DNA of 64,000 nucleotides, from NCBI GenBank assembly GCA_015680685.1, contig MNCI01004661.1, positions 1,879,318-1,943,317 on the forward strand, written 5' to 3'. Numbering within the stretch: position 1 is the stretch's first letter; each line of letters opens with the position of its first letter. The notes below the pieces were generated by a model that searched no databases, was not told the DNA's origin, and worked only from the letters and a program-made list of their open reading frames with translations. Made by a program: the position numbers and the translations under genes. Positions 33,587-45,208 of the stretch are shown piece by piece. The stretch comes from Gnetum montanum (lineage: Eukaryota > Streptophyta > Gnetopsida > Gnetales > Gnetaceae).

Positions 33587-34906
33587 GTGACACCCACACC
33601 GTTCATCAATGCTCGCTTAGATAAACCTTTGCTATGCTTAGGAGTTTTAGGAGAGCTAGGTATGATAGGGAAAGGGGATAGGTTTGAGAACATCAGGCTA
33701 AGGAAGATGAAAGATGCAAGATGTTTTGTCATTAAGAGTCATTACCATAGTGTGATCCCTCATTGAAATGCTTATGAGGGAATCAACACTCATGAGTTTC
33801 CTTCTTTCTTTGGATCTCAACCTCTTAGGAGTGCTTGGAGGTGATCGATCCAAATCTGAGACACTAGCGAAGAAACTATGCCATTTTTTGGGCACTTGGC
33901 TATATCACCATTTTTTTTCACACCCATGTTCACTTAAAGGCAATCTTGTCATCGCTATAGGATAGGTGTTTCCTCCCCAAGATGAGTTGTGTTACATCCA
34001 TGTGAGGCTTTGGCCTACCTATAGACATTTCCTATGGGACAAGTTGCATTACGTCTATCATGGGCTTGGTGGTTGGGTATGGGAAAGGGCTTTATGTGCA
34101 TTGGGAAAGCTTGCGAAGGAGATATCAGAGATTGTAAATATAAAAAATGGAGATTATGTTGGCTAAAGGGAGAATGGGATATGCACTCTCAAGTAGCTAG
34201 GCTGATCAAAGCAGGTACTTCAAAATGATGTAGTATCTTACTCTTGTGGTGCAACACATTTTTGAACAACGCCATCTTGGCTTTTATCCTACAAGAACAA
34301 TAGAGAGAAAACCAGAAAAAAACCATCAACTAAAATGAGGGCAAGGTCCTGCTTGCTCAGGACATTGCCAGGTTTGCGATTATTGTGTCTGATGTGTGCG
34401 ATGTCCAAAGTAGGAAGGCTAGTGTAGGTTTCAGCAATGGCAAGTCAAAAAGCTTCAACAGCCTTGCCAAAAATGAGCACTGAAGAGGCTAGAAGAAATG
34501 GTGATGTAGGTGCCTAGGAATCCCCACCAAGGGCAAGAATCATGAAATCTAGCTGCAAGGTGAGAAGCTTAACAACTAAATGCCCTATTAAACTTTGACA
34601 ATGATGAGGGCTGGAGGATGGAAGCATTGTGGCTAGGCCACAATAATGCTGGGACTCCAACAACAGGTGTTGACAGCGAGAGCTATGATCAAGATGATTG
34701 GCAGTAATAGCAGTAGCTCCAGAAAGTCAGCAAGATGTCATGGATGATGACACTGCATGTGTCCTAAAGGGTTTTTCCTTGATGACGTGAACTTCATTCT
34801 GAAACTGCTACGTCCCATCCCATTTTCCTAGGAAACTCAAAGATATGCACGTTCGCTTGTTCATAGGTTTCCATATGTGAACCGAGAGGTGTTGTACTAC
34901 GAAGCC
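33587..34906 (-). other. 3' UTR of E1
   Basis: Between the tandem array and the LTR. Parts align on the - strand with 43831-45130 and 60721-61998, for example GCAAGCAGGACCTTGCCCTC at about 34350 against GCAAGACCTTCTCCCTCAC. No conserved coding frame is seen; short ORFs such as 33210-33584 have no relatives in the other copies. Confidence 0.6.
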
Positions 34907-35241
34907 AACTTAAGGTCTTGGTAGACCATCAAATGTGCTAGTTTAAGATCCTAGCAGACTGATGTGCTAGTTTAAGGTCCCAACAAATCAATGTGCTAGT
35001 TTAAGGTCCCAACAGACCACTGTGCTAGTTTAATCTCATAACGAATGGGGGATGCCTAGTTTAAGGTCGTAGCGGACCATGCTGTGGGTGCCAGTTTTAC
35101 ATCATGGCCTAAGAATAATCTATGCCAGTTTAATGTCATAGCAGATGTACTGTGTCAGTTTTACATCATAGCAGACAAGCTATGCTAGTTTATAGTCATA
35201 GCAAACTATCTATGCCAATTTATAGTCATAGCAAACTATCT
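34907..35241 (-). repeat. 3' UTR tandem array of E1
   Basis: About 12 units of 27-36 bases. On the - strand the pol-proximal units read CTATGACTATAAA.TAGCA / CTATGATGTAAAACTGGCAC and the distal units GGACCTTAAACTAGCACA. The same order holds in the arrays at 43445 and 60370. Confidence 0.85.
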
Positions 35242-35341
35242 ACCTACCTTGCCTTATGTTTGATGCTCTCTTTGCATGTTAAGTATAGTATGGATTTAGG
35301 TACAAATGGTTGACGAGGTTCGCAAACTCGTTGCCATCTAT

Positions 35342-36500
35342 GTAAGCTAGCTTGAATGGCTTATTCTCACTTCCAAATTGGCTAAGAATTTTTGCATGGG
35401 TTCATGAATGGTCTTAAGGACTAAGTCCCCCCTTTTAATTAGTCATTGATGCAAATTGTAGTGATGTTTTTTCCATTTCTTGTCCTAGTACCACTCAATG
35501 CGATTAACTATTTGGGCACATTCCTCCTTCATAAAGTCAAGTTCAATGATCCTTGACTCACTATTTTGAGCCTCATCCATAACATTCAAAATGATTATTC
35601 AAAGTGATAGAACCTACAATTCAAGAGGTAATACCACTTTAGATCCATACACAAGACTATATGGGGTCTTACTTGTAGCCATCCTTCATGTCGTGCGATA
35701 AGCCCAAAGCACATAGAGGATTTGTTCGTGCCATCACCTTTTGCTACTACTAAGCATCTTCTTCAAAAGGTTGATGATGACTTTGTTGGTAGCCTTTACT
35801 TGGCCATTTTCCCAGGGGTAATATGGCGATGAGAAAGAATACTTGATACCAAGGATTTCGTAAAATGCTTTAGTTTTTGCGCTACTGAATTGTGGCCCGT
35901 TATCAATAACAATAGTCATAGGAAGGCCAAACTGTGTAACTATGTTGTCTAGGATGAACTTGCAAACTTGTTGGGATGTGCTCTTTCTAAGAGGAATAGC
36001 TTCTACCCATTTTGTAAAGTATTCAATGGCAGTAATAATGAAACTATGCCCTATAGAAGACTTAGGTGTAATGGATCCTATGATGTCTAGTCCCCAATGT
36101 TGGAAAGGCCATATGATCTATGTACTATGTAATTCAGGAGGTGATACATGTATGAGGTTCCCCTGGTGTTGACATACATCAGATGTCCTTACTTTAGCAA
36201 CACAATCACGTTCCATGCAAGGCCAGTAATAACCCAAACATCTAATCTTTGCTTCCATAGCCCTAGGAGCTATGTGTCCTCCACATAATCCCTCATAGAC
36301 TTGATCAAAAAATTTTCGTGCCTCATCCCCACTAACACAAGCTACCAATATCCCATCGTAAGAGCATTTGCATAGAGTGTTGTCTCCTACAAGGACATAT
36401 TACTATGCTCGTTTTCGTAGTGCATCCCTTTGGGAGGGTGTCTAGTTGTGTGGAGGTTCGCCATGTTGGAGGTATGTCTTAATGTTATCATATCATTCCT
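35342..36500 (-). pseudogene. Integrase of Tat element E1
   Basis: VYEGLCGGHIAPRAMEAKI and LGYYWPCMERD (zinc-binding region), HWGLDIIGSITPK (first catalytic Asp), VIDNGPQFSSAKTK (second Asp), NGQVKATNKVIINLLKKM (the catalytic Glu of QAEATNK is now Lys) and [18 protein letters not shown]. 36348-35737 is open except for one TAG at 36118-36120. Further TGA and TAG stops follow, and the C-terminal GPY-type region degrades near 35350. Confidence 0.83.
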
Positions 36501-37150
36501 TAGTATACGTCACACTTACATATGCGATGTGCGCTATGTCAACAATAGGATCGATGCATTCCACTATCAAAGTAGGAAAAGTAGCAAACATATGTAAAGG
36601 CACGCTTAGCACTAACATGGCTAATGCATCTACTATAGTGTTTTCACTGAAGGGCACATGTTGGATGTCTAAGGTTGCGAACTACTTTAGCAAGTACTTG
36701 GCCAAATCACAGTAAGGCTATAGATGTTGTGCTTTGCAAGTATATACCTCTATAACTTGGTTAACAACTAGTGGTGAGTCACCCCGAATTGCTAAGCTTT
36801 GGATCCCCAACTCCTAGGTTGGTAGGATGTCCCTAAGGAGACCCTTGTATTCTGCCACATTGTTTGTGCAAAGGAATGCAAAGTGATATGCAAAAGGTCA
36901 TATCTCCCCAGAGGGGAATGTGAGAACCGCAGTGGCACTACTACTTTGTGTAGTCAAAGACCTGTCAAAGTGGAGAATGGCTTTGAAGTCTGTTGGTACT
37001 GGGCTTATGCTATTAACATGTTCATCTAGGATCTCAGGTTCAATCACTACCTTGTCATCAGTAGGCAAGGCTATAAGTTGCATAGCTATAGCTTGACCTT
37101 TTACAAGTGGTTTTGCTACATAGTGTAGGTCAAATTCCACAATTATGGCC
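36501..37150 (-). pseudogene. Second (archaeal-type) RNase H of E1
   Basis: Tat elements carry an extra aRNH after the normal RNase H. Here ILHFDRSLTT (first Asp; the FDGS Gly is Arg), NNVAEYKGLL (Glu), IRGDSPLVVNQV (Asp) and ENTIVDALAML (Asp) keep all four catalytic acids. Stops: TGA after PSGEI, and TAG at four positions, three of which are Gln in E2. This domain is the diagnostic mark of the Tat lineage. Confidence 0.8.
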
Positions 37151-37560
37151 TTCCATCAAGCTATCCTACTACTTTCATATATGTTTGTTATAATAGCCTG
37201 GAGTATGTTATTCTTGCAAACAATGTTTACTTGGCTATGAAACAAGTAATGCCTCCATTTCTTAAGTGAAAATACTAAAGCAAGATAGTTTTTCTCTACT
37301 TCATTGTATTTGGCTTCATAAGATATCAAAGCATGACTTGGGTAATAGACAGGGATTTTGGAATTGGCATTCCTCTTTTTGCAAAGTAAGGTCACGATAG
37401 ATGTTTCTAAGGTGGCAAGGTAAATGTAAAATGGCTTGTCTCTCTATGGAGGGTAAATAGTGGGAAGATGTACCAACTCTTTCTTTAAGCAATCAAAAGC
37501 TTCTTGACATTGGTTGGTCCATTCAAAGTTGACTCCCTTTTTTAGCAAGTGTTGCATTGG
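37151..37560 (-). pseudogene. RNase H (first) of E1
   Basis: RDKPFYIYLATLETS, LLCKKRNANSKIPVYYPSHA and EAKYNEVEKNYLALVFSLKK, then WRHYLFHSQVNIVCKNNIL. The first catalytic Asp position is Glu here (Asp in E2). 37395-37159 is one open frame; the stop at 37156-37158 (TGA before WK) is shared with E2. Confidence 0.8.
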
Positions 37561-38720
37561 ATGCAATTTGTCAGTTAACCCTATGATAAATCTTCTTATG
37601 AATTGTACCCTACCCTATAACCTGTGCAATTCTTTAAGGTTTGTAGGCGATGCTAAGTTCACGATAGCTTTAACTTTATTGAGGTCTACACGTATCCCCA
37701 CTTTAGACACTACAAAGCCTAACATGCATCCAATTTTGACTCCAAAAACACATTGTCTAGGGTTGAGGCATAGTTCATGCCTATGACATCATTGAAGGAC
37801 CAGGCTTAGATCATTTGCATGGTTAGAAGCTTTCTCAGATTTGACAACTATATCGTCCAGGTAATCATTTAGCTTTTCTAAAAGATAATCACTAAAGATG
37901 TAGGCCATAGCCCACTAGTATGTCACTCCTGCATTCTTTGGCCCGAAGGGCATCATCGGGTAGCAAAAGGTTCCCCAAGGGTTCATGAAGGTAGTTGCTA
38001 ACTAATGCTCCAAGTTTATGCAAATTTGGTTGTAACTTGAGAACCCATCCATAAAGGATAGTAAGGCATGATCGATTGTAGTATCAATAAGTTGGTCGAT
38101 GCTAGGCAGTGGGAAATCATCCTTAATCATTGCTTTGTTCAAATCCTAGAAGTCTATACAAATTTGTATACCCCCATTTTTCTTTGAATCAACTACGTTG
38201 TTTGATACCCATTCCAAATAATCAACCGCTGAAATGAACCCAGCCTGGTAAAGTTTAGTGATTTCACTACGTATAGCTAATGCAATCTCTAGTTTGATCA
38301 TGTAGGCCTTTTGTTTAACCACTTTGACTCGTGAGTCTAGTATGATATTATGTTGTATGATGTGTGGGTCTAAGCCTAGAATATCTTCATATGACCATGC
38401 AAACACTTTGGCATTATCATTGAGGACTCTAGAGATGCTTTGTTTAACCTATGACTCTAGTAACAAGCTAACTTTTAATGTTCTTACCTTCCCTTTGGAT
38501 GTAGTCACGGGGATTTCGACAAGAGGGTCATTAGTTACATCATTGGCCTCTAAATCTAGAGTTTGGACTAGATGTTCTGGCTAGTTTGGGGACGTTTCTA
38601 AGGACTCTATGTTGATGTCACAAAGGAATGTTTCAAAGTCTAGCAACTCTATGTCCAAGTGCCTCATGAGTTTGCCATGGGACCCTATCAAAATTACGGG
38701 CGAATGGAGATCATCATGCA
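37561..38720 (-). pseudogene. Reverse transcriptase of E1
   Basis: LVQTLDLEANDVTNDPL leader, VFAWSYEDILGLDP, YQAGFISAVDYLEWVSN, CIDF..DLNKAMIKDDFPLPS, FMDGFSSYNQI, WGTFCYPMMPFG and the catalytic box DYLDDIVVKS. One frame is kept without net frameshift from RT through RNH and aRNH into IN (about 3 kb) although it holds over 20 stops. Confidence 0.85.
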
Positions 38721-38829
38721 TAGCTATTTTTCAATTGAACCTGCCATAATAAGCAAACAAACCAAGTCAAGTGATACTTATTTGAGACAGCAACATGTAA
38801 TGAATATATTCAAAGCAATGATGCAACAT

Positions 38830-39090
38830 TAAAAAAATTGCCAGTTTAAGGTCTTAGCGGATTGCAGCTATGTAGAATTTGTATGTTAACATTACCAGTT
38901 TAAGGTCTTAGCGGATCATAACCCTGCAGCATTGGTAAGTCAAGGTCACCGGTTTAAGGTCTTAATGGAGCATAAACATACAAAATCGTAAGTTAAGGTC
39001 GCTAGTTTAAAGTCATAATAGACCATAAACATACAAAATCATAAGTTAAGGTTGCCAGTTTAAGGTCCTAGAGGACCGTAATTCAGCCAC
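38830..39090 (-). repeat. Tandem array upstream of E1 RT
   Basis: Five units of about 60 bases (+ strand CCAGTTTAAGGTCTTAGCGG; on the - strand GACCTTAAACTGG), a longer-period relative of the 3' UTR array. It corresponds in place to 56470-56830 in E2. Confidence 0.75.
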
Positions 39091-39261
39091 ATTGTAAAAA
39101 TGACGTGAAAATTTTAGTGCATCCATGTGCTACACTGTATTTGTATGCTACGCTGTAGTAGATCCATGCTACACTACAGGGGATAGGGGTGTTCTACATT
39201 ACGCATGGGACATAGGACATGGAATGCCCCAAAAAGTAACAGGTGTTTTAACTGTGTAGGC

Positions 39262-39269
39262 TATAAATA
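39262..39269 (+). promoter_or_regulatory. TATA box of the antisense gene, copy 1
   Basis: GCTATAAATAGGGGATTACC, 118 bases before the ATG at 39387. Aligns with CCATAAATAGGGATTAAACC at 56297-56278 (-) in the second copy. Confidence 0.65.
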
Positions 39270-39386
39270 GGGGATTACCCATGGTAATCTTATCACTTTC
39301 ATTGTCAAAGCTAACATCCAGAGCATAGCATGATTGAGTTGAGAGATAGCATAGTAGTCAATACACCTAAGTTTGTCAGCAATATA

Positions 39387-42300
39387 ATGATGTGCAGGAG
39401 TGAATGCAGGCATCAGGGTCTTGCCAACATAGATGAAGGAAAGCACACCCTATGATGTCTCCCCAGGGCATGTATTGATGAATGGCAAGAGGCCCCATCC
39501 ACTCAGTAATTCGCTATGCTATGCTTGCTTACATTGTGTGATTTATTTAGTGGGACTATCACTATGGTCACCATGCCCTTGCCGCTACAGTCACCATCGT
39601 TGCTACGCAATGAATATCGTTATTATGGTCTCAGCCGTGGCCTCAACTATCACGCTACAATTACTATGCACAAATACCACGATTTCTATTGTTGTGGGTA
39701 GCATGATGTATCATTTTGAGGGTTTTAGAGGTTTTAGGTAGTGTGTCCTACATCCTTGGTAGCATAGGATGCATCCCAAGCAGAGTAGCACATGTTCCAG
39801 TTTACTTTTGTTTTGTTTAATGTAATAGGATAGGGCCAGGGGCTATGCAAATGTTATGTATTTTTTCTTAGGTTATGTTGCCCTTGTCAGCATGACCGAT
39901 AGGCTACATTGTATTTTCAGTGCTTCATTGTCATATTGTTGCACTGCTACACTATGCTGCTGTGTTGCTACATTGCTATGTTACGCATAATGCAACTGTT
40001 ACTCTACATGGGGCATAGCCATGGCACTGTGCATGACATATTCGCTACTTTGCATGGGATGCACTTACTACGCTACGCTACGAGTAGTGTAGCCACTACT
40101 CTGTGCAAAGTATACCTGCTACGCTATGCTGCACATAACATAGCTGCTACGTTATGCAGGGTGTACCTTCTACGCTACATTATGTGTAACGTACCTGCTA
40201 CACTATGCAGGGTGCACCTGCTATGCTACGCTACATGTAACATGGCTGCTACGTTGTGCAAGGTGCACTTGCTATGCTACGCTATGCAAGGTGTACTAGC
40301 TACACTACACTATGCGTAATACCCTGCTACGCTACATGTAATGTTTGGCTTTATTTCATCATGCCTAAGACATATTGCTTCATACTTTGGAAAATCTTGT
40401 ATACCAGATGCTACGCTATGCTATTGAGTAACTATCACTTGAACACTGTACTAACACTTCATGCCATGCCATGCAAGGTCATGCTAAAACCCATCTTAAT
40501 CATACTTGAGCTAGTCAAAGTTCTACGTTGCCTGAGTGCACCCATGGCCAACATCCCCCCTCCCCATGTGCGAGTAGGGGATCAGGTGGTCTAGTTTTGG
40601 GAAGGTGCATAGGAGTTCCTAGAGTTCCTCCTTCGCCACTTCAGTGTGATAGTGTGGTGACACTTATCAGCTGATACAGCTGTTGTTCTTATTGAAACGC
40701 TATTGCCCGAGGCAAATCGAAGCATCCTAAAGTTCGTGGTTGATGGGTCTATTGAAGGAAAAGGGGCCATGAGCTCAAATTGGTGCCCAAGAGGCTTGAG
40801 ATGCTTGTCTTGGGTTTGGGCCATGCTTGAATTTAAATGCTATCATGAATACAACACATTGTTCATTGCCCGTCACATGGGCACTTTCTTCCAAAAGCCA
40901 CCGAGGACCGTTTACTATGCCAGCGAGTGAGTCCTATGACAATTTTTTACACATGTTGTATCATTTTTCTTGCATAGTTAAAATGCTTATTGTATTCTAT
41001 ATGTTTCCAGGTTTGTAATTGATAAGGATGGGCTCCATGATCAAGAGGGGGCATTGGCATTTTCCCAAATGGCCTTGCAAGAGTTCTCTTCTGCCAGGAA
41101 CTTGTGTGCCAGCATCATAGAATAGCTTGGGGTTAATTTCGGAACCTATCCAACCAACTATGCTAAGTTCTATGTGAAATGTGAAGAACTTTGATGGTTG
41201 GATCATGAATGAGCATCCCGTTGAGCACTCATTGTAGAAGACATTCTAGTGAAAATCTCACCATTTCCCACACCATTCACACCCGGTGTGTTAGATTATG
41301 CATTTATTTTTATGTGTTTAAGTGATTGATTTTGTTTTTTCCTTTTGCTAATTTTGTCGTTGATTATTGCAGTAGCAAGCGAATCCTAGGGGGTTGTGGT
41401 GATCGCCTCAAAATGTGATGAAACTAACCTTTTTTCAAATATGGGGAGGTGGACAAGACACAACGTTGGCTTTGCAATGGGGCCTTAGCCATCCTTGTTC
41501 ATAATGTTCAGAAGGTTGAACTAATGGACCTATTTTTAGCAGTCAATCCTAGTGTCCCGGCTAGGAAAATGCTCTCCCTAGTTAATTCTTTTTCAGAAAA
41601 GGCTGATCGCTTCTACACAAGGGTACACAATGTGCAGGTGGTGTTTGAGATTAATGATAGCCTTTTTCTGATCTTTTGATGTTCCCTTTGATGGTCTACC
41701 CATAGGGGATAAGACTAGCAAGAATGTAAACCATCAAGGAGACATACAAGAATGGCTAGGGACAATCAAAGATTGAAAGGGGATCTACATGCATAAGGTC
41801 AGGCTAGGGATAGCCCAAAAGGTTCACCCTGTCTTCTGGGCTCATGCGTTCCCCAAGCTACTCTCCTAAGGAAAAATTCTTGGAGCAAAGAAGGCTTGGA
41901 TTATGAGAGATGTCATGGAAGAAGGGGCTTGTTATAATTGGGCTAAGTACCTTTTCAAAGGCTTACGGGCTGAAATGGTTAAGCTTCGTGAGAAGCTTGA
42001 TGTGCGTTTCAATGTACATTTTGCCTTCTTTATAACCTACCTACAACGATTCACTGAATTCTTGGTGGTCCGAGAGAATGGCTTCTAGGTGCTACAGGAT
42101 CACACCCAAATATCCAAACCATGGATTTTCCAAGTGTTCCGCACCACCCAATCCTAAGACCCCCCAAAATCTATTGGGAAATCTTTTTTGATAACAATGA
42201 AGGATCGGGTGGGACAACCATTTTGTGCCCTAGACAATGTTGGAGAGGTGTTCCCCACTAACATAGGAAATGTGCTAAGGGGGGCATGTCTTGTCACTGA

Positions 42301-43440
42301 AATAGTGAAATCTAGGTTGCAACACAAAAAGCCTCGTCCCATGGAAAAGCCTCCACGCAATAGTGAAGAAAGAGGCAAAAAGCTACGGATCAAGGTCTGT
42401 AAATTGCAACCTACATCTATTGGTAAGTTTGCTTAATTATCTTGTTAGTTACCCCTCCCCTTTTATGTTAAACTAGCATGCTTACTTCTGATATGTTTAA
42501 TAGCAAAAGAAGAAAAAACATAGGCCCCCAAGTCAAGGGCCCCTATTATAGAAGAAGAGGAAGCCCCAGCTGTAGAGGAGGAGGCCCCTGCCATAAAGGA
42601 AGAGGCCCCCACTACCAATGATCATTTCACAAAGTGTGCCCCAGCACCCGAGGGGTATATGATGGTCAAAGACACTACTACACTATTGAGTTAGCTAGAG
42701 GGGGAAGGGCTACATTTTGATGTTGGTGAGTTTGACTGTTTGCTTAATAGTATGCTAATGGGCGATTCTCCTACTCTCACCCCTGAGGGTTTGCTAGGTA
42801 AGAGCTTTGTACTATCATTTTTGTTACTTTTTAGTTTTTATTTTTCCCTTCTTTGCCATGCTAATATGATTTGTTGTGAAGAGACCACTACCACTAATGC
42901 TCCTGATTCTTCTTCTTCGATCAGCCTTCAACCATGAATAGAGATCCATGATAAATTTTCCTTTATGGATGGGGTGGTTGACGACATGATCGATCACTTA
43001 AAGCATATTGATCCTAAGATAGGTGTGTTCAAATTATAACATTGGCCTCTCTAAGTTATTACATTTTTAGCCATCATCTCATGACTCGTGCTTCCTTATG
43101 TGTGATTGATAGCTTCTCGTCTTAAGTGGAACCCTAGATAAGTAGTTGAAGTTGATGTTGTGCTTGAGTTTCCCCCAGAGGTGACCGAGGTGCCTCATAA
43201 TGTATACGAGGAGGTGAGTAAGTGTGCATTGTACTTAGCACAGTCCTTGTGGGAGTGTAGGTGCATTAATGAAGACCTCTAGAAGAGGGTCTAAAAACTT
43301 GAAAAGGAGAAATCTAGCTAAGTGGTTGAGTTAGAGGATTTACAGTCATGAAATGAATTTTTGATGGCTCATGACACCTCCGATGGTAGCTAGCGTACAA
43401 CTATAATTGATTATTCAAGATAATGCTTATCCGTACAAGG
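39387..43440 (+). pseudogene. Antisense multi-exon gene with FCP1/NIF-like domain, copy 1 (in E1)
   Basis: Inferred exons: 39387-39434 (MMCRSECRHQ.., donor mutated to GG), 40478-40926, 41011-41285, 41373-42422, 42504-42797, 42882-43022, 43113-about 43440; introns 2-6 keep GT..AG. Exon 2 reads KPILIILELVKVLRC, EFLEFLLRHFSVIVW, RGLRCLSW and KPPRTVYYAS, the order of an FCP1/NLI-interacting-factor domain, but the first catalytic motif DxDx has Glu and lacks the second Asp, and the later DDSP motif reads IARHMG. Exon 4 (FEINDSLF, KAWIMRDVMEEGACYNWAKY, FTEFLVVREN) is unrecognised; exons 5-7 are Glu-rich with a possible coiled coil. The 3' end is lost at the array at 43445. In-frame stops are mostly TAG; one frameshift lies near 41420. 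Head-to-head with E1 RT. Confidence 0.7.
39930..40345 (+). repeat. GCTACGCTA minisatellite in intron 1 of copy 1
   Basis: Irregular repeats of GCTACGCTATGC with ..GGTGTACCTGCTAC spacers, unit about 40 bases. It inflates intron 1 to about 1040 bases (611 in copy 2). The 136-codon ORF over it is a repeat product. Confidence 0.8.
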
Positions 43441-43444
43441 TAAG

Positions 43445-43830
43445 AAAATGTGAGTAAACATCCACTCTGACGTAAAACTGGCACAGCACATCCGCTACAA
43501 CATAAAATTGCCAAAGGTGAGCAAACGTCTGCTACGATGTTACACTAGAACAGCTTCACCATAGTCTGCTATGACTATAAACTGGCACAACAAATCCGCT
43601 ACAATGTAAAAATTACACAGATCATCCGCTATGATGTAAAAATGGCACAGCTCGTCCGCTATGACATAAAACTGACACAGATAGTCCACTATGACTATAT
43701 ACTGGCACAAATTGTCTGCTATGATGCTAAACTAGAACAGACAGTCTGCTGGGACCTTAAAACAACATAGCTGTCTACTAGGACCTTAAACCAGCACATG
43801 GTCTACCAGGACCTTAAACTAGGTTCGCAG
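43445..43830 (+). repeat. 3' UTR tandem array of element E2'
   Basis: About 12 units from GACGTAAAACTGGCACAGCA to GGACCTTAAACTAGG, in the same order as 60370-60720. It forms the junction between the truncated antisense gene and the 3' UTR of a + Tat element. Confidence 0.85.
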
Positions 43831-45130
43831 CACGTGCCCAGCATGCATCTGCACCAAGTACACATCAAGCGAGCCTGCACAGTGCCGACATGGGGTGGGA
43901 TGTTGCAGTTCTAGAAATAGTTCACGATGCATTGAGAACACAATCTAGAACACATGCAATGTCGCCACTCCTAGCACCTTGTTGATCCCCTGGAGATGTT
44001 GTATGATAACTCATTGACCCCCTAGACCTATCGTCACCATGGTCCATCGCCCTAACAGTAGTTCCTTAGTCAGTGCCTACTACTAGAGTTCTAGCAGTAT
44101 TGTGGCCCAACCACAATATTGTTACCCTCCAGCTCCCAGCCAACATCTAGGCTCAAGTGATGTTTAGCTATGTGGTAGCTGATCCCATAGTTGAACTGAG
44201 AATGCATGCCTTTGGTAGGGATTCTAGAACATCTGCACTCATAGCAACTCCCCACTCCTTTGACGCCAGCTCCTCCACACTGATGCTGCTAAGTCCACTG
44301 TTGGCCTTTTTGGTTCGGACATCATACACTAGCAACGATGTCTAAGAGCTTCAACAATGTCTATAGTAAGCAAGACCTTCTCCCTCACTTTGCATCATGG
44401 CTATTTCTTCTTGTTTGCTCTCTATGTTTGCAGGGTGTGTTCCTGTGATGTGTCGGTCAAAGGTGCATCTTGCTATGGAAGAAAATGCTACAACGTTGCA
44501 AAGTGATTGTCTTGAATAGCTTGGCTACTTCAAAGTGCACATCATGCCCTACCTTCTAAGCTTCTTTCCTTTATCTTATTGCTTGCACCTGCAATTCCTA
44601 CTTCCTCCCCTCTTTTACAAGTTTTTTCCAACACCTGTTAAGCCCTCTTGTTTGCTCAACTGCAAAGTCCATGACATGCGTAACATAGCTCACCACATGG
44701 GAAGCACCAGTAGGTAGGTTAAAACCCCCACACGGATGTAACACAACTCATCTGGGAAAAGAAACACCTACCCTACAAGAAGGTTGTTCACAAATGTAAA
44801 TGGTGAAACAAGAAAAGGAAAAAGTGTAAGAGAGCAAAGGCTCACATGCCTGAAACAAATGGCACGTAAGCTACTTCACAATCACCCTCTCCAAATGTTT
44901 CAACGAAAGGTTGAAGATTAGTGAAAGTAAAGATGAAAATGCGAACAACTCCCTCGTGAGCACTCCGACGAGGGATTCTATTAAACCTCATCTTTATCCT
45001 TTTTTTGAACCTCCTTCCTCGTTGCTTAGCCCCTTCCCCTCTACAAAATCAATGAAACACTCTCAAGCACAACTAAGTGACATCTTGACGAACATCAAAT
45101 AGCAATGTTAGCATTTTATCTTCTTTGGTG
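43831..45130 (+). other. 3' UTR of a truncated + Tat element (E2')
   Basis: Aligns almost base for base with 60721-61998 (10 differences in the first 88 bases by my count, mostly transitions at CG or CHG sites). It leads straight into the LTR at 45131. No coding frame is conserved between the two copies beyond chance. Confidence 0.75.
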
Positions 45131-45208
45131 TTTCATAGTTTTTGTCGATGTCTCTCACGGCCACCGTCCAAACATCGATAAAGAGGGACCAATGAAACAC
45201 CATAAATT
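45131..45208. repeat. Palindrome at start of E2 LTR
   Basis: TGGTGTTTCAT pairs exactly with ATGAAACACCA, and TGTCGATGT with ACATCGA inside; the loop is near CACGGCCACCGTC. Confidence 0.75.

Noticed and set aside
39909-40319. 136-codon + strand ORF
   Set aside because: It runs through the GCTACGCTA minisatellite in intron 1 of the antisense gene; its Leu/Tyr/Cys-rich translation is a product of the repeat and is not kept in the second copy.
40478-43440. Antisense gene read as an ordinary sense 3' ORF of the + element E2'
   Set aside because: It does sit upstream of a + 3' UTR, but in E2 the same gene is antisense and in both copies it is head-to-head with RT, so the antisense placement is the simpler common structure.
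43445-43830. Regularly spaced repeats resembling a CRISPR array
   Set aside because: Plant nuclear context, no cas genes, degenerate units without unique spacers, and the same array occurs in three retroelements.
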